Part shown: one piece after another, positions 33,720-45,821 of the stretch
Layout of the letters: the number at the start of each line of letters is the position of its first letter
Numbering within the stretch: the stretch's first letter is position 1
Assembly: GCA_003008705.1 (NCBI GenBank)
Contig: PDUO01000030.1
Span: 125,985 to 189,984, forward strand
Length of the DNA: 64,000 bases
DNA from: Pezicula radicicola
Lineage: Eukaryota > Ascomycota > Leotiomycetes > Helotiales > Dermateaceae
Reading direction: 5' to 3'
Notes under the pieces: generated by a model
Told to the model about the DNA's origin: nothing
Seen by the model: only the letters and a program-made list of their open reading frames with translations
The model's database searches: none
Program-made: the position numbers and the translations under genes

Positions 33720-36700
33720 TTTAACCTATCCCTCGATATATACAGAGAGTTTATTTATATCAAGGAATATTTTTAATATATTGTTTAGGTTACTTTTAGT
33801 TATTATATCCACTGGATTATCATTACCATTTATCCAACAGACTTCAGTAAGCTCTCTTCGTTTATACGATTATCGTAGAGCCATGATATCAATTATAAGC
33901 CTCTTCTCTTTGGTTATTCTGAGCTTAATAAGGTACTTATATAGCGAGTATAAATCTATATATACTATAATAGGTACTAGAGGTAAAGAGAGTTATAATA
34001 TAATTATATCGATTATACTACCTAAAGTAATACCTATATCAACCCCTACTACTATACCATAGATTTCCGATACAAGAATACTTCTTGTTACTCGTTTACT
34101 TTTAGTACTACTCCAGTAAATCAAGTTACCCTCGATTTTGAAATAACCTTGTTCGTACGAAGTTATAGACTCAGTTACCAGTATAATAACAAAACCAAGC
34201 TATGAGCTTAGGTCCTTGTTATTAGTAAAAGAACCGTCTATAAAGATAAATATCTTCGTATATATAAGATTAAGTGGTATATACTGAATTCCTCTCTTAA
34301 TATTCTCTAATTACTAAGAGAGTCGCTTATTCAGTATATTTACTTCGTCTTTTTCTGGTTCTTGGTATTATATAGTAACTAAAAGATCAAAGCTTGCCTC
34401 TGGTTGATATATAGACGAAATATAGCTCCTTGTACTCTTTATCTTTAGTATTCCTCTATATAGTCTACTAAGTTTATATTAATAAGTTCTATCTTCTTTC
34501 CTTACCCTTTCTATTTTAGAAGAATAGTATTATTCTCCCCTTGAGAGAGTATANAACNATTGAAGATTAGTGGTATACTATATAAAAGAAGTTCGATAGG
34601 TTTAGCTAAGAAATCGGCTTCCTTAAGTTTTATATCATTAAGTTTCTGAAAGTTAGTATCTCCAAGAATCAATGTATCGTCCGTCTATATCCCTATAACC
34701 CTAAAAGTATCTTATATTATTATAATAAGTAAATATAGATCATACGAAGATGGTTGTATAGAGAGTTTCTCTCTATAGTACTTATTGTATATTACCCACT
34801 AGTATATTCTAACTTCTAATACTCTGTACAATGGTTTTTGTATAACTATAATCGTACCCTTTGGAAATTAGTACTTAATATCCTTTAGGATCCTTATAAA
34901 AATTTATCTTATAAGCTCTATAGTTAACTATATATAAGCCTATATAATATCTCGATAGAATAGTATAATACTGTATAAAGTAAGTAAAGGTATTAAAGTA
35001 AGTATTAATCACTAGCTTACTCGTTGGATTATAGGTAACTATATAAGGATAAACTCCTTCCTAGTATCATTGTATACTTAGACAATAAGTTGTGATTTCT
35101 TGTATAGAGTTATTATACCTTTCCCTTTTACCTTATATATAAGACGAGAGTTGAAAATTCACCCTTGATATACTTATAGATTGAATTATATGAATTCAAA
35201 TATATCTTTTTCAATAAGAGCCTTAATCTCTTTTTATATAGATACTTTAAATAGTTTTCTAGGTATAGTAATAATTCCTCTCTTCTGGAGTTTAATTGAA
35301 AATTCTATATTACTTTATTCTTTCTNAGTTAAGAATAATATTATAACTTCTTTACCTTCTTATAATATAGTCTTAAATAATTTAGATATATTTTATTCTA
35401 GGTTTTATATACTCTTCCGAGGTATTATAACCATAGGTACTTTCCGTCCTTGGGTCTACTCCTAGGGTTATATTATTTTCTGAGCTACCTCTAGAGTTAT
35501 ATCCATTACTTCCAAAGCCTGTAATTCTATCTAAATTTCTTCGATAAAGAAAGGTTTCACTATAGTTGATCTAAAATTAGTAGGTCCGTATAGTATATCT
35601 ATAGTATATATCTCCCCTATAATTACTAATAGTTTATATAGTCCTTTCCATCTACTATCCTCTCTCTAAACTTTGATATTTAAGAGGAGTGGTAGGTCTA
35701 GTGTTTCCGTTATACGAGGACTATTCTATATTAATACTATATCATTGATTTATCTTTGTATATATATCTTACATACTTTCTTCATTGTATTATTAAGTAC
35801 TTTTACTCTCTTTACTATCGATAGCGAAGGTATATCGTCTTCGTATATCCTTGGGTAAGTACTAAATATAAGAAGGGTTGGGACAAGCCTATTTAGTCTT
35901 GTAGAGTTATTGATAGCTTTTACTACTATCTGAAGGATAAATTCTTTTTCAAGAAGTTTATCTTCTAACTCCTTTTATAGTATTTCGTATATACATCTTA
36001 ACGGAGTATAGTATCTCTCAACTTTACTAATACTGTTATAAGCTTCAACTGGAATTTCTTTTACCTCTATAGCTATAGTTCAAGTATTCTACTTAAATTC
36101 TACTGAAGAGAAGTTCTTTCCTATATCGTGGATAAAGTAGTCTGGTAGACCAAGGTATATATCTATCCAGTATATACGGAGTATATTCTATGTTGTTTTC
36201 GTTATAATATCTTTCAGAAACCTCGCTGTACCGAATATAGTAGTTTCATCTATAATATATAGAACTAGTTTACTATCCAAGTATATAATATCAACTAGTA
36301 TAGAGTAATTAAAATCAATCTCATCTTTTATTAAGAACTTGAATCTCCCTAGTGATTTCGAATATAATTGATAATATTCATAGAATTTCGTTATTTTCTA
36401 TATTATCTCTATATCTACCTTATATTCTACCCTATCTAGGACTGATTTCAATCTTTGGGCTGAAGGGTGTCTAAATCGGCGATGTAGTATACGGATCTCT
36501 GCTTCTATCAGATGGTAGTATACTAGGGCTGTCTCGTTGTCTTACAATAGTATAAATGGGTATCCCCATTTCCTAATAATCGGTATTCTCTTACTATTTT
36601 AGACAATATAGTTCTGTATATTATTAAAATATATATTTATTTAATCTATGTCTTGGATATATAGTAAAAACGGAGTTAATGTATCTATGATATAAGTAGT

Positions 36701-37260
36701 AACTAGGCTAATTAGGGTCTGTATAGTAATTATTCCTATTGATGTTATTGATCCCTTTCTAAACTTGATGATATTATTATTTACTTTTGTATAGTTAAGT
36801 TGAATAGTTGGATCAAGCTTTTATAGTATAATAAACTATTATTCCCTAATTATCGAAACTCCTGATACTCCTATATCTAGTATTATTCTTTAGAAGATAC
36901 TTAATAACTATCTATGATTATATACAAAGGTATCTATATTGTATAGAATATACTTCTATCTTAAATCCTCTCTTATTATAATATAAGTAGTAGACTAGTC
37001 CTCTAATTTAGTGACTATTTATGTTCTATCTACTTCACTAAGTTCCGTTGTGAAGACTTGATATAGTACGTTAGTAATTGAGGTTGTCATGTATATATTA
37101 GAGACTAAGGGTTGGTCCTTGTCCTTGTCTTCTTTATCTTTGTACGAAGTATATAGTATTCCTTTGTAGTTACAGAGAAATTGTTGGAGCTCCTCTATAT
37201 CTATGATTCTATACTCTATAACTAGTTGTTCCTTGAACTTTCTATATACCTTTGTATATT
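33720..37260 (-). pseudogene. Inner element pol relic (protease, integrase, RT, RNase H)
   Basis: Read on the minus strand, the RT active site appears as GI-stop-TDDTLILGD at about 34700-34660 followed by LKEADFLAKPIELL, the typical fungal Copia RT context. RNase H follows (FIFIDGSFTNNKDLSS near 34235, IYWSSTKSKRVTRSILVSEI near 34105, where Cys-Lys-Arg is expected). The C-terminus reads EKRLIIDIMAL, ELTEVCWINGNDNPVDIITK and ends about 33720. Stops are TAG/TAA at former Gln or Trp codons. Protease and integrase must lie between about 37200 and 35300; no individual motif there was read with confidence. Confidence 0.8.
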
Positions 37261-39176
37261 CTTCTTTAGTATACTTTATAGACCAATATCCTGGTCTTTT
37301 GTATACGTAGTATTTCTTATCTGATTCTCTTTGGAAATTCCGGTTCCTTTAGTAATTCCCTGGTAAATTTCCTCCTTTACTACTATTTCCATAAAAGTCT
37401 TGGTTTATATGGGGTAGATATCTTGATTATTGGCCTCTGTAGGTTCTATCTATCTAGTTTTGTTCTGCCTTATAGTCCTCTTCTCTACCTTGATAAAAAG
37501 AAGATTATTTAGTTTGTACTTTAGTACTAACTATAGTATATAGTTTAGTATATAGTCCTTCGAAAGTCATTGATGGTTTAAATAGTATATAGCTATACTC
37601 CTCAATATCCTAGTAAGAATTAAGTACTTAGTCTCAAAGGCTGTATTTATTTTAGTACTTGTTTGGTAATCCTTGTTATACTATATAAAGTTTATTAAAG
37701 AGTATTTCAAGGTATTCAAGTCTTGACTAGTCAGGGTATTTCTAGATGATAGTTCTAAGCTTTGTGTCTCTCTATTCTATAAGATACAACTACCTTTTCT
37801 CCTCTGTCTCGAAGTATATCTTCGTTATACGGATTATTTCAGTAAAGCTATATCTTTGTCCGGAGATCTTATTATAGTAGAATTCAGAAGCTTTATTCTT
37901 AAGTATTATAGAAAATATAAGGTAGTATCTATCTTCGTCTAATCCAATTTTTATACAATAATCATAGAAGACCTATAATTTAATATCAAGAATATTATAT
38001 ATATTTCCTCCGTACTTCTGATCATTGTTACTATAGATCTTTATTAGATCTATAAGTAACTTTGTTGTCCTTTGTTGAAATTGTATATTATCGGGATTTT
38101 GAGTTTATTCTGGAGTTGGGTTACTAAATTGAAGATTTTATGGTTGTATCCTTGTTTCTAGAGGTAGTGGAGTTATAAATGAATATTGTAGAGTTATGAA
38201 TTAATGATATAGTTCGTACAAAGTTCTTTCTTATATCTATCGCTCAATTATTGGGTTTGGACTGTTGTACTAAGTAGTTGTAGGTATGAGTTGAGATTAA
38301 GTTTATATCTCGGGATCGAGATATAAAACTTCTCTATTATCCCTCTCCCTTGTATAGAGCTTGTACTCTTGTTGGTTTTCCTCTATCTCGACTATTTACT
38401 GTACTCTATCTCTTTGGTCCTGTACTTATGTATATATCCTCCTCTCATCCTTGAGTAATTATCGAAACCTTGATATAAACTCTTCGTTATATACCTAAAC
38501 AATTGTTTCTACTTCCTCCCTTGTCCACTTATATTATTCCTCCTCTTATAATATCTCCAGTAATATCGTAATGTATATTGTAGACCCTATCCTCTTTTTA
38601 ATCCAAACTCTATATTTTAGTAGAAATGTACGGAGATGAATAATTACCTCTCGAGATACCTTCTGGAATAATTTAATTAACTATTTATAAAAAGTATCCT
38701 GAAAATCCTCCTATAATATATTATCCTTGATATTATTCCTCTCCTAAACTATAATTATATAAAGAATATATATATTCGTATAAAGTATAGTACTAGCCTC
38801 GTCCTTGTCCTCTGTATCTACCCTAAACTTTCCTCCCTAGAGATCAGAGTTAATCTCGTATATAGTAATAGGTAGTATAATCATCTTATCTATATAGAAG
38901 TCGTCTTCGAAGAGTAGCGTAAGTTCCTAATCAAAGTCTTCCCCTGGTTTTGATATCTTCCAAAGTATCTCTAAGTAGTAGTATAAGTTCCTACTTATGA
39001 TTTTAATATCTATTAGTATAAAACATATAAGCTGGTTTTCTTAAAGAGTAGTATAAGTTCCTAATTAAGATCCTTCTCTTGTATATATATCTCTTCTAAT
39101 AAGGCTACCTTTCTGATCTATAGTTTTCTATAAATTCATACATAGAACGTTGTAGTTATGGTTAACCATTGATTAG
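37261..39176 (-). pseudogene. Inner element gag relic with mutated zinc knuckle
   Basis: Near 37320-37270 the minus strand encodes KKYYVYKRPGYWSIKYTKEE, which is the fungal Copia Gag zinc knuckle (Cys-x2-Cys...Cys-Trp-Ser...His) with the cysteines changed to Tyr (TGT/TGC to TAT/TAC) and His to Tyr (CAT to TAT), all RIP-type transitions. The upstream part to the 5' LTR at 39177 is the rest of gag and the leader. Confidence 0.75.
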
Positions 39177-39382
39177 TGTCGGTCGAACTAGGGGACGTAG
39201 TTCAATAGTATATATATACTAAATAGTAATATCTCTGTATTACTATAGTCTATTTATTATATTGAATTATTTATATTCTTCTATTCTATCTACAACGTAC
39301 AAAGTTGTACTCTACCCTGAAACAGAGTATAGACCACTATATAACCGTATGGATATAGCTGAAATAAACTATTATTCCAACA
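39177..39382 (-). repeat. 5' LTR of the inner Copia element
   Basis: 206 bp; ends in CCAACA on the plus strand immediately before the second copy of the CTAGT target duplication (39383-39387). Confidence 0.9.
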
Positions 39383-39387
39383 CTAGT

Positions 39388-42300
39388 ATAAGAAGGAATC
39401 TCTTACTAAAAATAAGTCTATTCCTACTAAAGCCTAGTCTAATAGCTAATTAGAAACAATATTAATATTAATAATAGACGCTCTCTTAAAACTAAGAACC
39501 TTTATACTAGTCTTTAGTATATTCTTAGTAAATACCTAAGATCTAAAATATAAACTAGTCTACTCTACTATTCTTAATTCTAGATTAGATTCCTATATAT
39601 ATAATAATCCCTTATAGTTTAAAATAATCTAGTTTATATATCTAGATAAGACTATTATAACTAGAAAAGAAATCTACTAAATTAAAGCTTATAGAATAAT
39701 AACTTTAGTTATTAACTCTCTCTAAGGTAAGGCTATTATAGAACTCTAAGATACCTTATATATTTCTAGATTTATAACTAATATTATATTACTTTAGTTA
39801 CTAAAACGTAAGGGAGTTTATTAGAATATTAAATATAATTACTTATATATAAAAAGTAAAACTCTATATAATATTAGTATATTAAGTAACTTCTAGTATA
39901 TTAAATAAAATATAAAAATATTATCTAAAGGTATATTTATAGTAAAACGTAGTATAAAGGTATTCTCTAAAGCTATAGTTAAGCTCTAGTATAGTTAACT
40001 TAGATATTCTAGTTTATAAACTATAAATATACTATAAAATATAATTATTAATATTAATATTAATAAATTAGAACTATATTCTTAAACTATTAAGTATTCT
40101 ATATATAGGTAAGCTAAAGCTTATAAACTAGTTTCTTATTTATTATATATAAAAGAAGATTCTATAGAACCCTAGTTTTAAGCTATAATTAATCTTATTA
40201 ATCTATTATATACCTATAGCTATAATAGTAATAAGTAGATTCTCTATCTTTAGTATTCTAAAACTAAATTTAACCTTATATACCTTATATTATATAAAAA
40301 TAAATTAGCTTAAGCTTTAATAAATATTATTTATCTTATTAAAAATTAATAAAGAAAGTATATAAAATTTATTTAATATAATAGTAAATTATTATATAGT
40401 CTAGAGGTTAAAGAATTCTATAAAGAAAGAGATATTACCTATAAGCTAAGTATACTAAATACTTAAGTATAAAATAAAGGTTTAGAGAAAGTAAGATATA
40501 TACTTACTATAAAAGTCTATTATATAAGAATCTAAGTAAATTTACCTTATAATCTATAGCTAGAAACTTATTATATAACTAGATACCTAGTAAATTAAAC
40601 CCTAATAGAAGCCCTAGGATAGTAGATACTATATAAAGCTCTAAAAGGTATAAAACCATCCCTAGCTTATATTTAAACCTTTAACTACTATATATATATT
40701 CTAGAGAAAGATAAATACTATCTTCTAAGATTATATAAATTATTACCTTATATATATATTAACTATCTTATAGAGTTTACAAGTACTATTATATTTTATA
40801 TATAAGTACCTAGTTTAAATAAGATAATTTAAAGTTATAATGTCTTCTTTAATAAGGAATTATTCTATTCCCTTAAAGACCTTAATATTAGTTATATAAA
40901 TAAAGTTATAATTAAGATAATAAGTCTATTAGAAAACGTTATAATAGAAGAAGAGTAGAAAGATAATAATATTCTTAACTCTATAACTATTATACTACCT
41001 TATATATCTTAAAATAAGACTAGTTCTAATTAATTAGAGTCTAAGAAATTAACTACTAGAATAGAATAATAAGTTACTAAACTCTAACTACTAATACTAG
41101 AAATAATACTAGAACTAGAACTAATACTACTATTTATAAATAATAGTAATATAAATTAATCTAAAATTAAATTATAGATCCTAAAAAATACCTTATAAAA
41201 ATACTAAAGAGATACTAATACTAGAAGTATAAATAGAGTACTAATAGTAACTAGAGTAATAACTTAAATTAACCTATTAAATATCTTATTAAAGAGTTAA
41301 TATTCTACTTATATTATAATTTTAAATATATTATAAAATAATTTAAACTTCTACTAGGTCTTTATAGTATCCCTAAACTAAGTTAAATCTCTACTAAAAA
41401 TCTACTATAATTAGTTACTACTTAAACTAAAAATATAAGCCTAAATACTTAAGTATAAGCTAGTAGCTAGCTTTATCTAAGTAGCTTTAAAAGAGATTCT
41501 TATACTAGTAATAAAAGGTATATTTAAGAAAGTAGATAAGTAAGAATTAGAATAATAAATTTAGCTTCTACTATTAATATAAGTTTTTAAGTATAAATTT
41601 AATACTAAGGGATATCTAGTTAAATTAAAAGTATAACTTTATACTTATAAAGATCTTTAAGAGCTACTAAATAATATATATATAACTATACTAGCTATAT
41701 AGATATTCTAAATAATAATAACTATTATAACTACCTTTAATTTAGAAACTAGATAATATAATATAATAAATACTTATATAAATAGTAATCTAAATATACT
41801 AATTATAGTTAAGTATCTAGAAGAACTAGAACTTCTAAGAAGTATATACTAAAAGCTAGATTCTATACTTAATATACTAAAATTTACTAATCTAAACTTA
41901 TAAAATTTAGTACTTTTACTTTTAAAAGTCTTATATAGATTAAAGTAATCTCTATTACTATAATAATAAATACTAACTATAGTATTTAAATCTTTTAAAT
42001 TATCTATAGTTTTTAGTATTAACTACTTATTTATTAATAAATAGTTTACTTTAATAGTTTTTATAAATAATATTATTATTATATTTTCTTACTATTATTA
42101 ATAATAATATATCTACTTTAAAGTCTAACTTCTTTAGTTATTTAAAATCTATATACTTAAAGAAGTTAATTATTTTCTTAGAATTAGAGTTATTTAAAAT
42201 AGATTAGAATAAAAGCTCTAGCTAATTTAAGATAATTTTATTAAAAAAATAATAAAGAAATTTAATATTAATTCTATTAGATTTCCTAATACTCTACTAC

Positions 42301-43323
42301 TAGCTATTAAATAAGTATCTAATAAAGAGATTATAACTACCTCTTAAATCTATATATTCTAATAATAAGTTAGTTATATTATATATAATACTATTATTAC
42401 CTAGCTAGATATAGTATATATAGTATTTAAACTAGTTAAATTTAATTAGAATCTATTTAAAGTCTATTTATTTATAGTAGACTATTATATTAAATACCTA
42501 CTTAGAATAAAATATTATATAATTTAATATAGTAGATAAACTATTAATCTATAAAAGCTATTCTAGACCTATAGTAATATAGTATTTATAAATAATAAGG
42601 TTATATAATATAGTTTATTTAGATCTATCTATATATTATATAATAGACCTACTTATTAGATAATAATAAAATAATAAACTATTACTACCTCTAGTACTAA
42701 AGCTAAATTACTAGTAGTATTATCTACTACTAAGCTTCTATTATAAGTAATTTAATTCTTTAAAGCTATTAATTTTAATCTTATTATTAAGCCTATAATC
42801 TATATTAATAATATCTAAACTATAGACTTACTTTATAAAGATACCTTATAGCTTTAAACTAAGTTAAAGTATATAGACATCTACTAGTACTAGCTATAGT
42901 AAGAGGTTTAATAAGATAAAATCTATATTAAATAGGTATCTAGTACTAATATAGTAGTAAATAGATTAACTAAGGAATTATTATATTAAAAGTATAAAAC
43001 GTTTATTTAGTAACTCAGCCTAGTCGATATATCTAGCTAGATTAAGCCTAGTTAATAGGTGTCTAAATTACTATTTAAAGGGTCTTCTTCTTCTTCTAAT
43101 CCTTCTCTTTCTCTTCTTTTATTCTATAGCAAGGCCTGCTATAGTTGCGGCCTACCCTAGGGGCGGTACACCCGACTCTTAAGCTAAACAGCCGCTGCTG
43201 CTGTTAAAACGCACTAAGTTTAGATATACGATTTCTATACTAACCTACGCCTTAAATCTAATACTAATAGCCTATAAAAAGATTTAGATTTAACCTTTTA
43301 TTTAGTTTAAATCTAGGGGGGTA
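39388..43323 (+). pseudogene. Outer element pol relic
   Basis: On the plus strand the RT active site is read at about 42057 as VFINNIIII, the Copia FVDD box with both Asp codons (GAT) changed to Asn (AAT). The RNase H signature is read in the same frame at 42678-42734 as TITTSSTKAKLLVVLSTTK, from SSTEAE with Glu to Lys changes. All changes are G to A on the sense strand. Stops are too dense to define other domains. Confidence 0.75.
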
Positions 43324-43609
43324 TGTTACTAAATATAATAGTATTACTACTCTTTTAGAAACTATAAATTTTACCTCTCTTTAGTTAATGCTATATATAA
43401 AACAATAGCATTAGTTAGACAGTTGATTTCTAAGCGTTTTATATACAAGAAGACTGTTTCTCTAATGCTATGCACACTGTTTTAGCATTAACAAGTACTT
43501 ACTCTTGTTTATGTATATATACTCTTATTTTCCTACCTATATAGAATTAAGCAACTATCTCTTAACTTCCGATCTATATATTCGTTAATATATTCTGCTA
43601 TTAGCAACA
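43324..43609 (+). repeat. Right LTR of the outer Copia element
   Basis: 286 bp, preceded by the purine tract aggggggta and ending GCAACA before the CAACC duplication. Confidence 0.9.
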
Positions 43610-43614
43610 CAACC
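43610..43614. repeat. Target-site duplication CAACC, right copy
   Basis: Matches 30522-30526. Confidence 0.85.
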
Positions 43615-45099
43615 TGTTTTAAAATGGCCGAGATAGCGTTGTAATCGCCACTGTATTCGTCCAGACCATCGATGAAGAAACAGAGCTTCATGGGTATGAT
43701 CTCTTGATGAACTATTGTATTGAATGCGCGCCTTAGTCGTGTATTCGTCCATATATCCGTCAGTGCGCTTGATTTTATGCGTGTCAGGTCGGAGAAGATA
43801 CTGGGAATCAACTCTCGATGATCAGCTAGACATTGATGCAACAACGACCTCAGAAGACCGTTTTGTGACTTTTGCAAATCTCCACCGCTGTTCCAAATGA
43901 AAAAGCCAGCAACAATCAATGGCTTGCTCCTGGACCATCTTCGCAAGAGATTCATCGAATGCGCATTGCAGAACAAGTACTTCATGAGTGTGGACTTCCC
44001 TGATCCCGCCTTTCCAGTGATCCAGTAAAGATTTTCGCCGTTTTCTAACCATTCGGCAAAGTCATCCCAAGGCATGTCTTCGCTGCGTGGATGTCGGTAT
44101 ATCCACTCAAATGTGGCTCGCTCAGCTTGGGCAATTTCTTCTTCGCGGTCCACCATGAGAGGGAACCTCAGGCTGTCAAGAATTTCAGTCTCAATAGCGA
44201 GGAACTCTTTAGCAAACCTAGATGCTGCAGCGGCTGTGACTGATGGCTCGACCAAAGACGAGACTTCGAAAGCTCCTAGTCCTCGGATTTGAATGGCTCG
44301 CTCAATCGCTTCTGTGATTTTTTCACGTGTCTTTTTATGCTCTGCAGACACATGGCTAAGAGTTTGCGTGTGTATGTCTTGAACGACTGACATGGGTACA
44401 TAGTCTCCTGTTGGCTTTGTACCGGCCTTCTCTAGGAGCTCTTTAATCGCTTCCATAGTCACCGTAGAACCACGAAACTGGTCAGCCTGGCGACTGCGGA
44501 GTAGGCTGACGTCCTCCCTAAGAAAGAATAGTCAACCAAACGAAGTGAGGATGTCTGGGGGTATTTCTTTACCTTAAAGATATCAAAACATGCCATTCTA
44601 GCTGCTCCTTGTACAGACCTAGTTGGCGATGTAACTCTAGTAGCTCTGACTCCTGAGCGAAGGAAGAAAGAGCAGCCTTGAGGCTCTTCCACGCTTTGTT
44701 TTTACCGCCAGCCTTCAACTTTTGTAGTCGAGTGAGGAGTTCATTCGCCACCGTGCTACAGGATTTTGCGATAGCCGCCATCGAGTTGTCGGATGGGTTG
44801 CTACTAACTGGCGATTGAGTCAATACAACATTGTGACCAATCAAGCTCATTTCGACGGAGTTTACGACTCTTGAATTGAGATCCACTTTGGAAGATACAG
44901 TGCTCTCCCCCTTCTCATTAGGTACGATACGAGCACTCAGAAGTATAAAGTCCTTGGTAACTGCCTCCAAATGACGATTGTTTTTAGATGCGCCATCTAC
45001 AGCCTTGTAAACCTCGAGTGTTTTCGAAATGAACTTCTGACTGAAGTCGACAAATTGCAGGACATTTCCCGCCACGCCTACAGCAGTGATTGCCTCCAT
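43610..45099 (-). pseudogene. NACHT-type NLR gene, 5' fragment (interrupted by transposon)
   Basis: Exon 1 45099-44573 and exon 2 from 44517 with a 55-bp intron (GTAAAG...TTCTTAG). The start is the Met of MEAITAVGVAGNVLQFVDFS, the usual beginning of the helical N-terminal domain of fungal STAND proteins (HeLo-like class), rather than the ATG 22 codons upstream. The NACHT domain begins with ENLYWITGKAGSGKSTLMKY (Walker A) and LCFFIDGLDEYSGD (Walker B). Just after AISAILKQV the frame enters the LTR and stops at 43533. Exon 1, exon 2 to 43610 and 30521-28981 sum to 2,976 bases, exactly 992 codons, so the two halves are in phase across the insertion: a 991-residue protein before disruption. Fungal NLRs act in non-self recognition and cell death; the role of this one is inference. 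Confidence 0.88.
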
Positions 45100-45821
45100 G
45101 ATATTACGAGGGTCGTTGTAGTGTTCGGATCTAGGCGTTGAGTTCTTGATGAGCTGAAGGTTCATGTACAGAATTATGTACGGAAATTCGTTGGCGATGC
45201 GCTGGCGACCACGGGCTCTGCGTGGGGTACTTCAGCTGACAAGCCACTAAGCCACGAACCACAAGCCACCAAGGCATTTTGCAAGGTTGACAGGCATACG
45301 GAGTACTCATTATATACTATTGATGCTATGAAAAGCATAGTAAGTAGCGGCTTAGCATAGGTTTAATCAAGTCGAAGGAGATTAGATATTATCTGACTTG
45401 CCACTACTACAGAAGAGCTTGTTTTTTTTATTAGAGTTAGACTTAAATAGCTATACTTTTAGAACAATAATATAAGCTTAGCTACTATTTTGTTCTTATT
45501 TTTTTTTGTTCTAGGATAATAGCCTTGCTGTTGCTACCTTTGTTTACTATTATAACACAAGTTGTACCTGCTGTTTAAGTCTAAGAGCTTCAACTACTCT
45601 TTAGCTATAATAACTAAAATAAGAGCTATTATAGTTTCTTTTAGCCCTGTCCTAATACAGAGTGTAGGCTCTTATTATACTAGACTTATATGGAAATAGA
45701 GAGCGACCATAGTTTTATAAACAAAGATAGCTTTAGCTTTCCTTTTTCACTGTTGCAAATGTTTAAAGGTTTCTACTCCTCAATAATGCAGGCAACACTT
45801 CTCTCAATTTAGTCTGAGAGG
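45100..45821. other. Intergenic region
   Basis: No gene seen. 45300-45740 is AT-rich with short palindromic-looking stretches and could be a decayed repeat. Confidence 0.45.

Larger units (their letters stand above)
31919..39382 (-). mobile_element. Inner Ty1/Copia retrotransposon, nested, minus strand
   Basis: 7,464 bp bounded by 206-bp LTRs (31919-32124 and 39177-39382; on the coding strand TGTTGG...CCGACA) and the duplication CTAGT, inserted in the outer element. The coding strand is minus: Gag zinc-knuckle relic near 37320-37270, RT motif TDDTLILGD near 34690-34660, RNase H and the pol C-terminus to about 33720. G+C is visibly higher than in the outer element (about one third), so it has seen fewer RIP cycles and is younger, as nesting also demands. 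It is about 1.5-2 kb longer than usual for Copia; the extra length lies between the end of pol and the left (3') LTR and holds an opposite-strand reading frame. Ambiguous bases N occur at 33060, 34554, 34558 and 35326. Confidence 0.92.
30527..43609 (+). mobile_element. Outer Ty1/Copia LTR retrotransposon, RIP-degraded, with nested element
   Basis: Bounded by LTRs 30527-30811 and 43324-43609 that begin TGTTGC/TGTTAC and end GCAACA, and flanked by the CAACC duplication. Orientation is plus: a primer-binding site follows the left LTR, an aggggggta purine tract precedes the right LTR, and degraded RT and RNase H motifs read on the plus strand. Subtracting the inner element and its duplication (7,469 bp) leaves 5,614 bp, normal for Copia. 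Composition is extreme: long stretches have almost no CA or TG dinucleotides and about 15-20% G+C by eye, the pattern of repeated RIP cycles. All reading frames are destroyed. It sits inside the second exon of an NLR gene. Confidence 0.92.

Noticed and set aside
33781..35858. Plus-strand frames at 33781, 35181 and 35673
   Set aside because: They are shadows of the minus-strand pol relic of the inner Copia element, where RT and RNase H motifs are read.
43533..43609. Read-through of the NLR 5' fragment into the LTR
   Set aside because: The 25 or so codons are LTR-encoded and end at a stop; not a real C-terminus.
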